This document shows, piece by piece, positions 22,752 through 35,200 of a stretch of DNA of 64,000 nucleotides. The DNA lies in contig NC_044283.2 of assembly GCF_004027225.2 (NCBI RefSeq), forward strand, positions 30,836,707 to 30,900,706, written 5' to 3'. The translations under genes were made by a program, and so were the position numbers. The DNA comes from Strigops habroptila (Eukaryota; Chordata; Aves; Psittaciformes; Psittacidae). How positions within the stretch are numbered: the first letter of the stretch is position 1; each line of letters opens with the position of its first letter. The notes below the pieces were generated by a model. That model saw only the letters and a list, made by a program, of their open reading frames with translations, did no database searches and was not told the origin of the DNA.

Positions 22752-22770
22752 TTTGTTTGTTTGTTTGTTT
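22752..22770. repeat. (GTTT)n microsatellite
   Basis: Between four and five perfect TTTG units, followed by GGGG. It is a short simple repeat. Confidence 0.9.
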
Positions 22771-24601
22771 GGGGAATTTTTGAATGCAATCCAGTATTGG
22801 ATACATCCTAGAAACTAAAAGTCAATACACAGCAGAGTAGTTGTATCATTTATTATAAAACAGCTGGGCAGAGTGTTCTGAAAAGGATCTAGATCGAATA
22901 CTAATAACAGAGTAAATCAATTTTTGTACAGCAGAGTTTTTACTTCATCAAGGAAATTTTGCCTGACATTGCAAAATATTCTACAGTTGACTTGAACAAC
23001 TAATAAGTACACTCTGTCACCTGTACAATTCATTATCTGATGAACAACTTACCTCTGGGTCCTTCAATTCCTGTTATCTGTTGGTTGTCTTCTACACATT
23101 TATCTCTTCTCTCTCTGCTGAGTCAGAGGACCTTAGAAGAATTCAATAGCAAGCCCTACATATATTTGAATAGAAAGACATTATAATATTTTTATTTATA
23201 ATTTATTTAATTATAATTTAAGCTTTTTTGGTTTTTTTTTTACATTGTTCAGAAGAGGGTTAAACATTGAAGTTTATAACTAAAACTTTCCACACAGATA
23301 GATATACAATTAGACAGAAGTGATAGAAGATAATCTAATTTTGCTTGGAAATCTTAATTAAACACAGAGGACTTACTTACTTAATTTCCAAACCTTGCTG
23401 ACTATCCTAAACCTACATCAGGGCTTTGTTTTAGTGGAATAAAGAGGTAAGGAACTAAAGATGAGTAGTAATGAAAGTGCAGCAATACAGTGAGGAACAG
23501 CACTGTCATAAAACACTGTTCAAAGCAAAAACTTAGAATGCGTCCTGCACAGGAAGATGCCTGAGAAGTTCAGCAAAGAGTATCATAAACAGAAAAGGAT
23601 TTCTATTTAAATAACTATATGCACTTTTTTCCAGAATTACAAAGCAAGCTGGTTTGCTCATGTTTGCAATAATTAGAATATGAATTTGGATTTCACTTTA
23701 GTAAAATGTAGAAACTCTTTATCTGCTTTCAGTGTTTATTAGGAAAACTACCTCATAGATAAAAAACATTCACCTTTTCTTCTTGAAGTTTAGTTAAGTT
23801 TTCAACTAGCTCCTGCTGATTGATTTTTCCAGGTTTCCACATTTACTACATTGTGTATGAACACCAGTAACACTAACAAGAACTCTAACATGATAAGAGT
23901 ATAACGTATCTAAGGTTGAGTTTGTGTTTAGAATTTATACTTAATATATGTACATCACCATATATCTTCTAATTTTTCAGCTTAAACACTGCATAGGACT
24001 GTATGAGGAAAGAATGGAAAAGGATCTATACACTTTTTTATATACTTTTATACTTTTCTTCACATTTCTAGAAGGATGAGCATACATTTCCACTGGCACA
24101 ACTGGAAATCCATGATTGGAAATGACACTGGAAATCATGAATTACCAGAATCATCATGGAAGTTTGGCTTCCTAGACATTCAACCCTGCAGTGAAATTGT
24201 ATTGACATCAGCAGAGCTATTCCTTTCTAAAACTGGACTAACATTGTAAAGTCATGAAAAAAGGATTTACAACTAAACAGCTTTAGTATAAACAATTCTG
24301 ACTATTCAGTATTCCTCAGCCAGAGTTGTGTTGGATAAGGACAATCATATCTGCATGATATATTATTGCACCATTAAATAGATGTGAAGCATCCACCTCT
24401 GGCCATCACTAGAACAGGTTAAGGAAATCGCTGAACCATTATTCTGTTCTGGAACAACATTTCTTACGTGACCAAGCTTTCAAACACCTTCAGCAAACAC
24501 ATGCATACCTAACAATAAACTCATGAGGAAACGTTTGCAGAAGTGGCACAGAAGAAAGCTGACAGTTTTGATGGCACATTTCCACTCTTTACTAACGTAA
24601 A

Positions 24602-24621
24602 TACATGTTTATAAACATGTA
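24602..24621. repeat. Perfect 20-bp palindrome
   Basis: The sequence TACATGTTTATAAACATGTA equals its own reverse complement. It could be a cruciform or a dimeric protein site, or chance in AT-rich DNA. Confidence 0.9.
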
Positions 24622-26549
24622 CTGAAGCTTCAGTTCAAACTGCTATTATGAAGCCTGTCTTCCTGAGGACTTTAAAATAGTTTTTGCTTATTTACATAAA
24701 CCAAAAGAAGAAAAAAGTCTGTTGCTGTAATGCGTTGCAAAACATTGCAGAATAATGTGTTACTGTGCAATGCTACCAAGAGTTCTCAGACTTAATGTGA
24801 AATTGCTAATGATATTATTGAAAAACTTAATTTCCCATCTTACTTCCAGCTCTAGATTAATTTGATGTTATTTTGTGATCACAACAGTTTCTGATGTGTT
24901 GTAGGAATGATTTCACACATCTGTGATGTTCAGTCTAAAATCATAGTAGTATCATTAAGATACATCATCCCTAATGGTCAGTGCCTGACAACAATAATAG
25001 AGCTTATTTGGAAGACTCTATTAGTGATTTTTTTTGTTGTTTGGGGTATCAGCTGTGAGTACTAGAAGTGGAAAGACAACATTTCCATAGTAAAATTGTT
25101 ATTCCAAAAAAGCAAATTTTCTTGCCCTGAACAAAGCTTTACAATATCGTTACCTCCCTTTAAGCTTTTATAATTCATTTTAAGTCCAGTAATTCTTTAT
25201 GTCAGTTCAGACTTTACATAGAAGTACAGAGTTATTTGGTTGTCAGGAACATTTTTAGATATTTTCCCCTTTCAATTTTCTCAAAGTTTGAGTAGACCAC
25301 CTCAGAACCTTTACAATAACACGAAAGAAAATAACCAGTGCAGAACAGGTGAAATTTTCAAAAGTAGTCCTTGTTGGGTTTACTCAGTTCACAAAGATGA
25401 GCTGTCCCAAAATGCCTTCGAGAATCAGGACTTCCTTGAACTTCAACAGTGTCCTTTACTTATAGGTTAGTCATTCACTTACAACAGAAATAGTTACCCT
25501 CTACCCATGTTCTCCACATAACTTGACTATTCTTGACTGATGGAAGCAGATTTTAAATTTTGCTGATAGTCAGATAAATCTCCTGGGATATCCTAAATCA
25601 AGGGAAAGCAAATGTGTTCTCCAATTAGTCCATAGGTTCACTGAATGTATTTTGCTAAAGCTGAGGATTTTGCCAAATGAGTGAACCTTAACTGTGCCAC
25701 TACCAACCTAACTTGAATGCAATTTGTTCCTACTTTCAGAGGGATATTCATAGCATTAGCTCTCTACACTGGTACAAGAAAAATGCAGAGGGGCTAGATT
25801 GTTCAATATTTATTTGATTTTGTCATGCAAAACCTGTAGGTCTGTGGCAGGTATAAACTGCACTTGAGGAAAGAGAAGTGTTCCTCTGGGCTTTTAAAAG
25901 TTACACCATAAGTCAAAGCCAGTCTTGCTTCTTTTGCCATTAATGGATCTTAACAACTACTTAAACCTTGCAGTGAAGTAAATGCAATTTCCTACCTTGC
26001 TGTTTCACTTTCTGCCCTGTATGTGTAGCATTCCTGGCTTCTGAAGCAGAACAAAACATAGTCAGACAACATCACCTAGAGAACCTTAATTTTGCTTCCC
26101 ATCTTTCACCTGCCTCCGGCTGTAGATTGCTGAAACTGCAATTTAAAATCAGTATCAGAAAGCTTTTGTTCAATTTTCATATTTATATTTGATAAATGTT
26201 CTGAAATTACTAACAAATTGATTTAAGTTTCCATGCGATCTCATTATTTTTCTAGGCTTTTTCCCATAGGAATTGATAATGAAAATAAGAGATGAGGACC
26301 TCTTCAAATTGAGTTCTACTTTCAAAAAAAGTTTCCAATGAATAAATTACAAATGAAAATACAGTGTTACTGTTAAATCCTTGGCTTTAGCTTACATATA
26401 TGCTTCTAAAGAAATTAAATTAATGGGACAAGTAGCAAGACTGTATAATTTTGTTGTAGAATTTGTCCTCCGGTTCTGTTGCATTGTTTCTTGCTACAGG
26501 TTATCAGTCATCTGTTTACCAGATGACTATTTACCAGTCATACACTAGT

Positions 26550-26605
26550 AAAACAATAATATAAAATAAAAAAATAATAAAAAAATAAATAAAATAAAAT
26601 AAAAT
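26550..26605. repeat. A-rich (AATAAA/AAAAT)n low-complexity tract
   Basis: The tract consists of A with regularly spaced T, ending in (AAAAT)-type units. It is a simple repeat and could be the old poly(A) tail of a lost insertion, but nothing recognisable precedes it. Confidence 0.85.
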
Positions 26606-28761
26606 GTATTTTTGAAACTAGAAGAATCACAATGCTACCTATCTGAAGATGACTTTTTTTAGCATACTTCTCTTTTCTTACCCTCATTGTTCTCCATTAC
26701 TGATTGATTGTAAATATTTTCAAATTTGATTCATGGATTTCCACATGGGAAAGCATTTGGGCTTGTCTAAAGCCTCATTGAAGTCAATAGTTGTCTCTGG
26801 TCATGTTAGATTCTGTCTACATCAAGCTCTTTTTTGGACTAGTTTTTTGGAGCAGATACCAGCATTTTCAGCTTTGTATGCCTAAAGCAAGTCATTTATA
26901 TAAAAGTGGCACAATTTCCAGGCAGACTGACAACCAAACACACCCAGGAAAGCTGATGTGAAACAGCAAATTATTTTGAAAGTGGGCATTATGTACCTGC
27001 ATGATCACTAATGAAACTAAAATTGGAGTACTGCAACTTATTGTGATGTCTGCACTTCCAAAGGGAGATTGACAGACTGAAGAGAAATCACAGAACAACC
27101 CCATGTCTTAATTGAGGTACAAATGCAAGGAGGAGAGATAATTAAGGAGGCAAGTCCATTTACTTCATCAAAAGAGAAGCCTGAGACATTATTTAATTAA
27201 AGTATTGGAATACCTCCAAGAAAATTCAATACCAAACTTTTTAATAATAGAAAAATAGTACTTTAGTAGGAAAAAAAAGTGCTTTAAAAGTCTGGATACT
27301 AAACTCACACAAACTCATATTGAAAATAAAGGCACACCTTTCATTAAGAAAGCAGTTAGTGAGCCAACCCTCAATATAAATTACTGAGGTAAGGAACAGT
27401 TCTCTATTTCTTGACAACTTCATTTGAAGACTGATTGCCTTTCTGTAAAACATATTTTAGCCAAACAGAAATGTGGCAGTTTAACACAAGTGTAACTGGA
27501 GGAAGCTGTATGGTGTATGGTTCTATCATCAGACCAGATGATAGACATTTCTACCTTTTAGAGTGTACAACTCCATAAAAATCTCTCACTAGAAAATCAC
27601 AGATGTCATATCCCCACTTTTGAAAACTTGCTCTTTAGGTAGAATAAGGAATGATAAGGTATAAATCTAGTACACATTTCAGAAAAAAGTGGAATGACAT
27701 TTGGGATACTAAACAATAAATCAGTTTTAGTGATAGATGAAGTATAAAACTTGTGTCTAGGTGCCTAAATAGAGCTCTTTTTGAATATTACACCTTTTTC
27801 ATTTGAATTGTATTTTGAAATAAAAAAATAGTGATGAGTTTTTAGTACATTAACTGAATGCCCTGAAAGGTTTTGGGGTAACAATAGTAGAGAGGAAGTT
27901 TGGCATTTACTCCTCCATTGCATGTATAGTCATGTTAAACTTCCCTGTAGATCAGCTAACCTCAGGGCTACTTGAGAGGGAGCACCCCCATCAGAGGAAG
28001 TCTGCTTCGGTATAGGAGGTAAGATCTGTGGAGAGAGGTAATACTTTTATTAGACCACCTTAGGCTTGGAATGAGTTCAATCTTCTGTGGAGACTGCCAA
28101 CAAGGGAGTCAATTAATGCCTGTTGTGATGGTGGTTTCTGCAGAGTGGATGACCAACGGATCACTACTGTGCACCTCTCAGGTCTCCTTCCCTTCCCACC
28201 CTCCTTTTCCCAGTGGTAAACTTCAGGATGATTAAGTTAATGGTCATGCAGCTTAAATGCCTTCTGTGATGAGTGATGGGGCAAGGTTAAATCCCCTGCG
28301 GACTGTGGGCAATCAAATTTCCAAAATAATTCCCAGGATAGAAACAGATTTTCAGCTTCTATTTGTTCAGAAACTGTGCAGCAGTTTCAGAATTTAATTG
28401 TAGATGCAGATATCCTGGCAGATGCTTATTATTCATGCCAGGCAGACACAGTGGGTTCTGTATTGCTAGTGAAATGGGTGTTAATATGAACAGAAAGAGA
28501 GACATTTTTAGAAGTTTGTCAGAGTTAATAGTCAGCTATTACAGTTCATATGAAATGAAATGTTTTCTGATCTATCAGTGGTGACGTTAAAAGTAGCTTG
28601 TTTGCTCTTATTTGCTACTGCATGGAGTATTTTCTTGTATTTCAAAAGCTTTTATTTTATTGAAAGCATTATTTTGATTTCTTGCGCAACACAGAAATGA
28701 GAGTCCTAATTCTCGGGTGCTTGTTGAAGTCATTCTGTCTAAGCATAGAAAAGCAGCTTAG

Positions 28762-28822
28762 CCAAACTTTTGCTGGTGTAGGCTTATTGACATCAGCAGG
28801 GCTTACACCAAGAGATAATCCT
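28762..28822. repeat. Possible ancient amniote repeat relic
   Basis: The text 'GGTGTAGGCTTATTGACATCAGCAGGGCTTACACC' resembles an old interspersed-repeat theme in reptile and bird genomes, in which a 'GGTGTAAAT...CATTGACTTCAATGG...TTACACCA' pattern recurs. The match is by eye and degraded. Confidence 0.3.
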
Positions 28823-31800
28823 GCCTGCTGAATGTGCATAGCACATATGAACTAGAAAAAAATATCTTAGCTGGAAAAAGAAAATGGCTCTGATGCCATC
28901 TTAGGTGGAATATGCTAACTGATCCCTTGTTATCCTGCTCCTAGGCACCACTGAAGAAACTTCCCTGTAAACCCATGAATGGAAAAAACTATTTTGCCAG
29001 CTTGTAAAGGGGCTTTTTCCCAGATTTGTTGCACTGTACCATGCATTCACAAACCATGAGAGAAGGACCAATGAGATTTCTGCCATTCTGCAGAACTACG
29101 TTTTCTAATGCTATGTGGGGCAATAGCTTGGTGGACCTGCTGACTTAGGAGAAAACACTTTAGAAGCTGTACAATATCCAAACCCAATAATTTTAACCCA
29201 GACGTTTAGAGGCAGAGACATAGCTACCTTTTCCTATCTTTACACTTGGCAAAAGAAAGAATATGAATTCATATCTCTTAGCTTCCTCCATAGATTTCTA
29301 ATCCTCCTCATTCATTCCTCTTCATCCCAGAGAATTTGAAAGAGGCACATGACTTCTCCTGAACTCTGAATTGACAGTTCATGCCTTACTGAGAAATCTG
29401 CAGCCAAGCGGGCTGGTGAACAAATGGTCTGAAAGGAATGAGATACTTTTACATTCCTTCCAGAGATCCTGGGAGAGGAATATGGACCAGAGACAAAAAG
29501 AAGGAAGTATTTCATAAAATTAAGTGCAGGATAGGCTGAAGGTTACCAGAGTGAAGTATGCTTTATTAAACATAAAATTGCACCATTGCTATTAGACCCA
29601 GTTCAGAAATGCAGAGCTAAATATTTTTCACTGTGAGGGAGACCAGTTACTGTAGTTTACTCTGGAGATCATGTTTCACAGAGAATGGTGATACACTATG
29701 TTTTCCTGGAGGCCAGGATATTTTCTAACCCACCGATGCTGCTTTAGTACATTCAGGAATTCCCATCAGTCTTTTGTCATTGCTTCACTTCTCCTATGGG
29801 ACACACTCTCTGACAGGCTGGCCCCCTCCGTATAAGTCATCTCTGTGAGTGCTACCTTCATACTTCTCTGAATTCTCTCTGGAAGGAGGAGAATAGAACT
29901 TACCTTTGCAGTTGTTTCAGGTCACATCATGTAAGGAGAAAACAGATCAATACACAATGCAATTCAGAATTTTGTTTTTTCCAGGTACTTTCATAATCCT
30001 TAAAGATATAAAGAGATAATGTTAGTCATAATCATAAAAAAGGGTCAATGTTTTTAAAAAATAGGTATCGTAGAGCAAGCTTGTTTCTATAGCAAAGTAA
30101 GTCTGAATGCTTCTCTGAAGTCAGAATTTAATTAAAATCTACGCTGTAAGCTTTTATTTTTCAGTTGCTTCAGAGTAGAGAATGTGCCCTGTATCAATGT
30201 CACAGCAGTCAATAAAAGTCCCTTTCCTTTCCTTAAGTCTCATCCCACACATCCACAGTTTTGAATATAGACACATTGCAAAGCTCTATTCAAACCAGAC
30301 ACTGAGTTTCTTTGACACATTGGAAAAACTTTGTTCAACCTCCCACAATAAAAGTGTGGTTTTCTTTCTCATAGCAGTTGTTCTTGAGGGTGAGAAGAAG
30401 CATGGTGTGGGTGGCATTGGCTCTCCACTGTCCTTAGCACCTTTGTGCCATCAGTAGTATCTGCCCTTTGGACATCAGGTCGTGTAACAACAAGGCATTG
30501 CTATTCTGCTCTGAAGAGAACACAGAAGGGCTCGTAGAGGTGCCTGGGAGCGGTGACTTAGGCAGGTGGGTAACAGCTACAGCTGGTTCTCAGACGGTTG
30601 ACAATGACAACAAGCTCCAGCATCATCCTAAACTACATCATACTGTGGGTTCTGTGGGTTCCGCTATCCATAACTCACCCTTTAACTCTTTTTCAGTTCT
30701 ATAAAAGGATCTGTGGTGTAAACATGACCTAGTAGGTCTATTGTTTAAGATTATCCATCACAGACAACTTCTTCTTTTTTTAAAAGTTTTGCTTATTTGC
30801 CTGCTGCAATAATAACAGCAAAAACAAGCAGAGAAGCAACAGAGGTAATCCTTACTATCCACAGTCTTTCCTGAGTGCATTATTTTGAAACTGAAAACAA
30901 GCAGAGATGAAAGGAAATTCTATCATCCCTTCTGGTTTTGGAAATAAAGAGTATTTTGCCTAAGTCATGGCTAGAGAAGTCCAGAGTTATTTCTCCTTCA
31001 ATGGACCACCAGAAGACAGAAAAATTCCATTCTGGTGAGGAATTAACTTGCTTTTTGGGGGAAAAATGGGCTCAGGAAAACAAAATAACAAACAAGCTAA
31101 TTTTATAGAAGCTTCTGCAGAGAAGATTGAGGGAAATCACTTGGGACTCAGGCTTGTCAAGAAAAAAACACTGTGTGCCTTAAGCTTGAAAATACTGCAG
31201 GTACCCAGAATAACATGGGCCAGATTTGGAGATAAGATCTTTTTTAAAGGGATAAAACCAGAATGCTTAATTAAACAATTCAAGAGAAGTCAGCAAAGAC
31301 AGTATTAGGGCAATTTCTTAATTAAGTGGTCCTTGTCCAGGGAACTGAGAATATATTGTCTCTCTGAGGATACTAAGGATTCAAGATATAGAAATTATTC
31401 TAAAGATCACAGAAAAATTCAGAGATACTATAATTGCCCCAAGAAACTTTGTTTTAAAACCACATTCACAAATAAATAAGCTAAAATAATTGCCTCCATT
31501 TATCCCTTATTTATAGGCTTCACTTGGTAGAAAAAAATATTTTTCATAGACATATGACATAAATCAACATGATTATTTATAATTTTAGTAGAATTCTATT
31601 TTCAGTTCAGAACAACTAGAAAAGAAAAACAGAGTCTAACATTTGGCTTGGTTTTTAGTTCAGCATTGTTTTTCTATACACATATATCAGCACAGTTAAA
31701 AGTCCTTTAAAATAACATTTAATAATTTAAAAACTTAATGAATTTTCCACAGTTTTGAAAACATCAATCAGTTTTTCTTTGGAAATTCAATTCATATTAA

Positions 31801-31958
31801 CCACCTCTATTTTACTGACTAGAAGGAGCTATTTCTATAGATCCCAGGTTCTGGTTAGTTTGAAAAATGGCTTTAAGATGTACCTAAATGAACAGCCAAA
31901 AACTGTTTACTGCAAAAAAAATACAAAACACACTGTCCTTTTTTCTATTACATTTCAG

Positions 31959-32230
31959 AAGCAAGTAGCATTCGAAGGTACTCCCAGATTTTGCCGGTGG
32001 TGCAGTTCCACCAGCCCTTTCACCTGGCAGAAAAGCTCTTGGGAAAGGACCTATCAAAACTTTTCTATGGCCAGCGTGACTCCTGCAAGCCTTCCAGCTG
32101 TATTAATGACCTTGGTCATAGCATGCCAGTGGCTAAGGTCAGCTCTGTGCTTACAGGCATCACTGCCCAGCCAAAACAGACAGATGGTCATGTGGGGCCA
32201 GGTAGTGCAGATGAATTTCTCAGTCAATGA
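31959..32230 (+). other. Exon-like, GC-richer island
   Basis: A strong acceptor-like tract (CCTTTTTTCTATTACATTTCAG) ends at 31958. From there the composition becomes clearly GC-richer and codon-like up to about 32230. A donor-like CAG|GTAGTG follows position 32201, which would give a 243-nt exon, an exact multiple of three. Two plus-strand frames are open, one ending at TGA 32228-32230 and one at TGA 32244-32246. The second frame (from ATG 31991) uses many codons ending in G or C and contains several cysteines. I recognise neither product. It may be an exon of an unknown gene, a fragment of a processed pseudogene or an unrecognised repeat. Confidence 0.25.
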
Positions 32231-35200
32231 CAAACACAGTCAATGAAAAATTAGAAATATATCTTTCCTAAAGGAAAAAGTCATTCAGGAAAAAGGCAGT
32301 TATCTTCTCCTGAAAACTGCTAAACAGTAGTATTCAGGCTTCTAATTTTATTCTTCCATTTTGTGAAATTAGCAAAATATTATCTTTTTAACTGGAAATA
32401 AATTGCATGGTTGAAGCAATGCTTTCCCAGACAGAGCAAAAATCTTGACAGAGTCAGAATGTTTATCCTGACACATAATTGCATGTGAAAGCTTCTCCTC
32501 ACAATTTGTCATCTTTTGAATTCCCAAACTTACACAAGAAAGAACATGTGCCTTAAGGCTTTAAATCCCAACATCTTCATAAATACTAATGTAATCTAAG
32601 ATTAATTAATGATGAAGAGCCTGAGTGACTTATCTCTCTTAGTCTGCAATGTCAGGGAGAGAAGCCACCTCATGCTGACAGAAATGTAACATGGAGAAGT
32701 ATGAACAACAGCGATAATGTAGCTAACATACCAAAACATGTTATGTCAAAGTCATCTGACAACTTAAAATGTAGTAAATTAGTTATATTTTCAGAAAACA
32801 ATACTTCATACTTACTAGAAGGCTTAAAAATTCACTAGGTCTCTTTGAAAATCTTAGTATTTTTGTGCATTCCAGACTTCTGTATAAAAATTTGTAATAT
32901 GCTGAGTATTTATCTCTACAGAATGACAGCAATCTCCTGCAGCTCGTCTATAACATTAGAGAGGGAGTGAGGTAGGAACTACCTGCTCCTTCACCTCTTT
33001 CCTCTTGTAAATACAATTTTTTCCACCAGTAGGTAAACCTTCTCTAACACTTTCATGAACACACATGTATTTTTCCCTTTCACACATGAACAAGAAAATA
33101 AAATAAAATTATTACATTACTGCAGTTTTCTCTCTTGCTTGCCTGCAGAGAGAATTTTCACAAAGTCTTAGTTATTGACAGCTCAGCTTCTACAAAAATA
33201 CCAGCTTAGATGGAGAGTCATAGAAAAAATGTTTTCTTTTTCTGTTAAGTCAGAATCTACATTTCTTACTGCAATTCATTTTTTCACTAAAACACTTCAC
33301 AGGACAGTTCCTTCCTGCCATAAATTCCGCTTGTCTTTTAAGAAGATAGATACATTGATTATTTTTTAACTTAACCTCTGGATCATTTTTAGTTTTGCAA
33401 ATGCTTTTTAAATGAGAAACCATTTAAAGAGTAGGTGAATATTATAATCCTTATTTTACAAACTGAAAATGTTACACCAAAAAAATGCATAGCTACCCAA
33501 AGGTCTTGCACCACAGCTGAGAACCTCCGTATCCTCATTTCCAAGGCAGTAGTTGAATATCTGTCCCTCACTCTACTGCCTCTGTTTCAAGAGCAGTTTA
33601 AATCAGAGATTGCTCTTATACATCAGTTGGTATGAAAGCAGGATTCTGTATTAAACATTTTGATCAAGGCAAAATACTTTTCTCTCTCAAAAACATGAAG
33701 TGTAGATTTAAAAAGGAAGGAGATTTATCAGACATCCTGAAACTCCTACTCCATGTAGCCTAGAATCCAGACAGCAGTCAATGACCAAAGGTTTCCTTCT
33801 CTGCATCCCACCTCAGGCTCTCAACACAATCCATGCCAGTACATGATGAAAAGAAGCATATCCTAAGTTTGTCAATTACATACATCTCACATTTTTAACT
33901 TCATAGCGATTCCATATCAGAATTATGTCTTTCATAGGCTGTTACTACTGTTTAATACTAATTTTACATGAGGAAAGAAAGTGCATTATCCATTTTTCAA
34001 AAACACGTTTAATAATTTAAAATGTTTCCTTTTAAAAATAGACGATTAATTGCATTAAGCTGTTTAATTACAGTTCAGTATTTGAACACTCTGGTCATTT
34101 TTATGTCGACTGTATAACAGATGGACTCTAATCACAGTCTTTAGAGGATGTGATAGATCCTAGCATCTGGTATTTAATACAAATTGAATATGTTCCTTCT
34201 AGAGGAACTATTCCTATCTAAAAAATATGCTACATCATGTCAATGCTCAAACAATAAGCCATAAAGTAATTTTAAATAAAATGACAAATGGGTTTACTTT
34301 CCTAGCTCTGCAGAAATTAAATTGCATTTAAATATTCCGTTTCAAAATTTAATCCTCAAATGCTAATTAAATAGTACAACCAGTTACAAGATAGATCAAA
34401 TGTGAAAGGTTTCAATTGAGATTACAATCAGCTCCACTGCAACAAGAGACTTAACAGGGAATTTCTAATTACAGGTTAAGCATTTCAGTGACTGCTGAAA
34501 AAAAACCCAAACCAACAAAACAAGCCACCTCCTAACAGAAGTGAAGCATATAAAAAATTTAATCTATTTATGAGTAGAAATTCAATAGAAAATGGGATTA
34601 ACAGGTTTTGGTTTTTTTTTTTTAATTATTGCAAAATACAAACTTCAGCTTGCTGGGAATAAGCAGATATTTTGAAAGACTTGTAGTCTGCTTTGAGGAA
34701 AATATTCACTGACATCCAACTTCAATGTCAAACATCAGCGGAAGCACTAAGATTCACAGGTTAACAGGCAATTTTTAGGTTAGTCAGCAGGAGAGGTGTG
34801 CACTAAACAGAATTTCTTTCTTCATCTTTTGTGAGAATGGGGTGAGAGAAAAAAAGATACTACTAAACACATTTGCAAGGCAACAAAACAAGTAGCAGGA
34901 CTGAATGGTTTGGTGAGAGTTGCAAGCATAAGGTTTCACTAAAATACTATTTAACCATTTGCTGCTTGAATATTGGACAGTTTTTATTTTCTTGCAGTTT
35001 GTCACTATTTCAGAGAAATGAGCTCTAAGAATTTTCTCTAAATATCTTCTGTGCCAGATTCATCCATAAAAGCCGGAGTTATTTGTTGAGAGTGCTATCT
35101 GAACAGAATTAAGGACAAGGGGAAGAAAAACGTGGTCAGTGGTTACCTCTGTCTGCTGACGCTCAAAAACTGTTGCTCCATACATCCCAATAAACACCAA

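Larger units (their letters stand above)
19480..31958. other. Long gene-less AT-rich stretch
   Basis: There are 12.5 kb without a supported gene. Open frames are all short and featureless. Contents are simple repeats (22752-22770, about 26550-26605), a perfect 20-bp palindrome (24602-24621), a small perfect hairpin (26506-26528) and faint ancient-repeat-like text near 28013-28075 and 28762-28822. The sequence could be intronic or intergenic. Confidence 0.5.
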
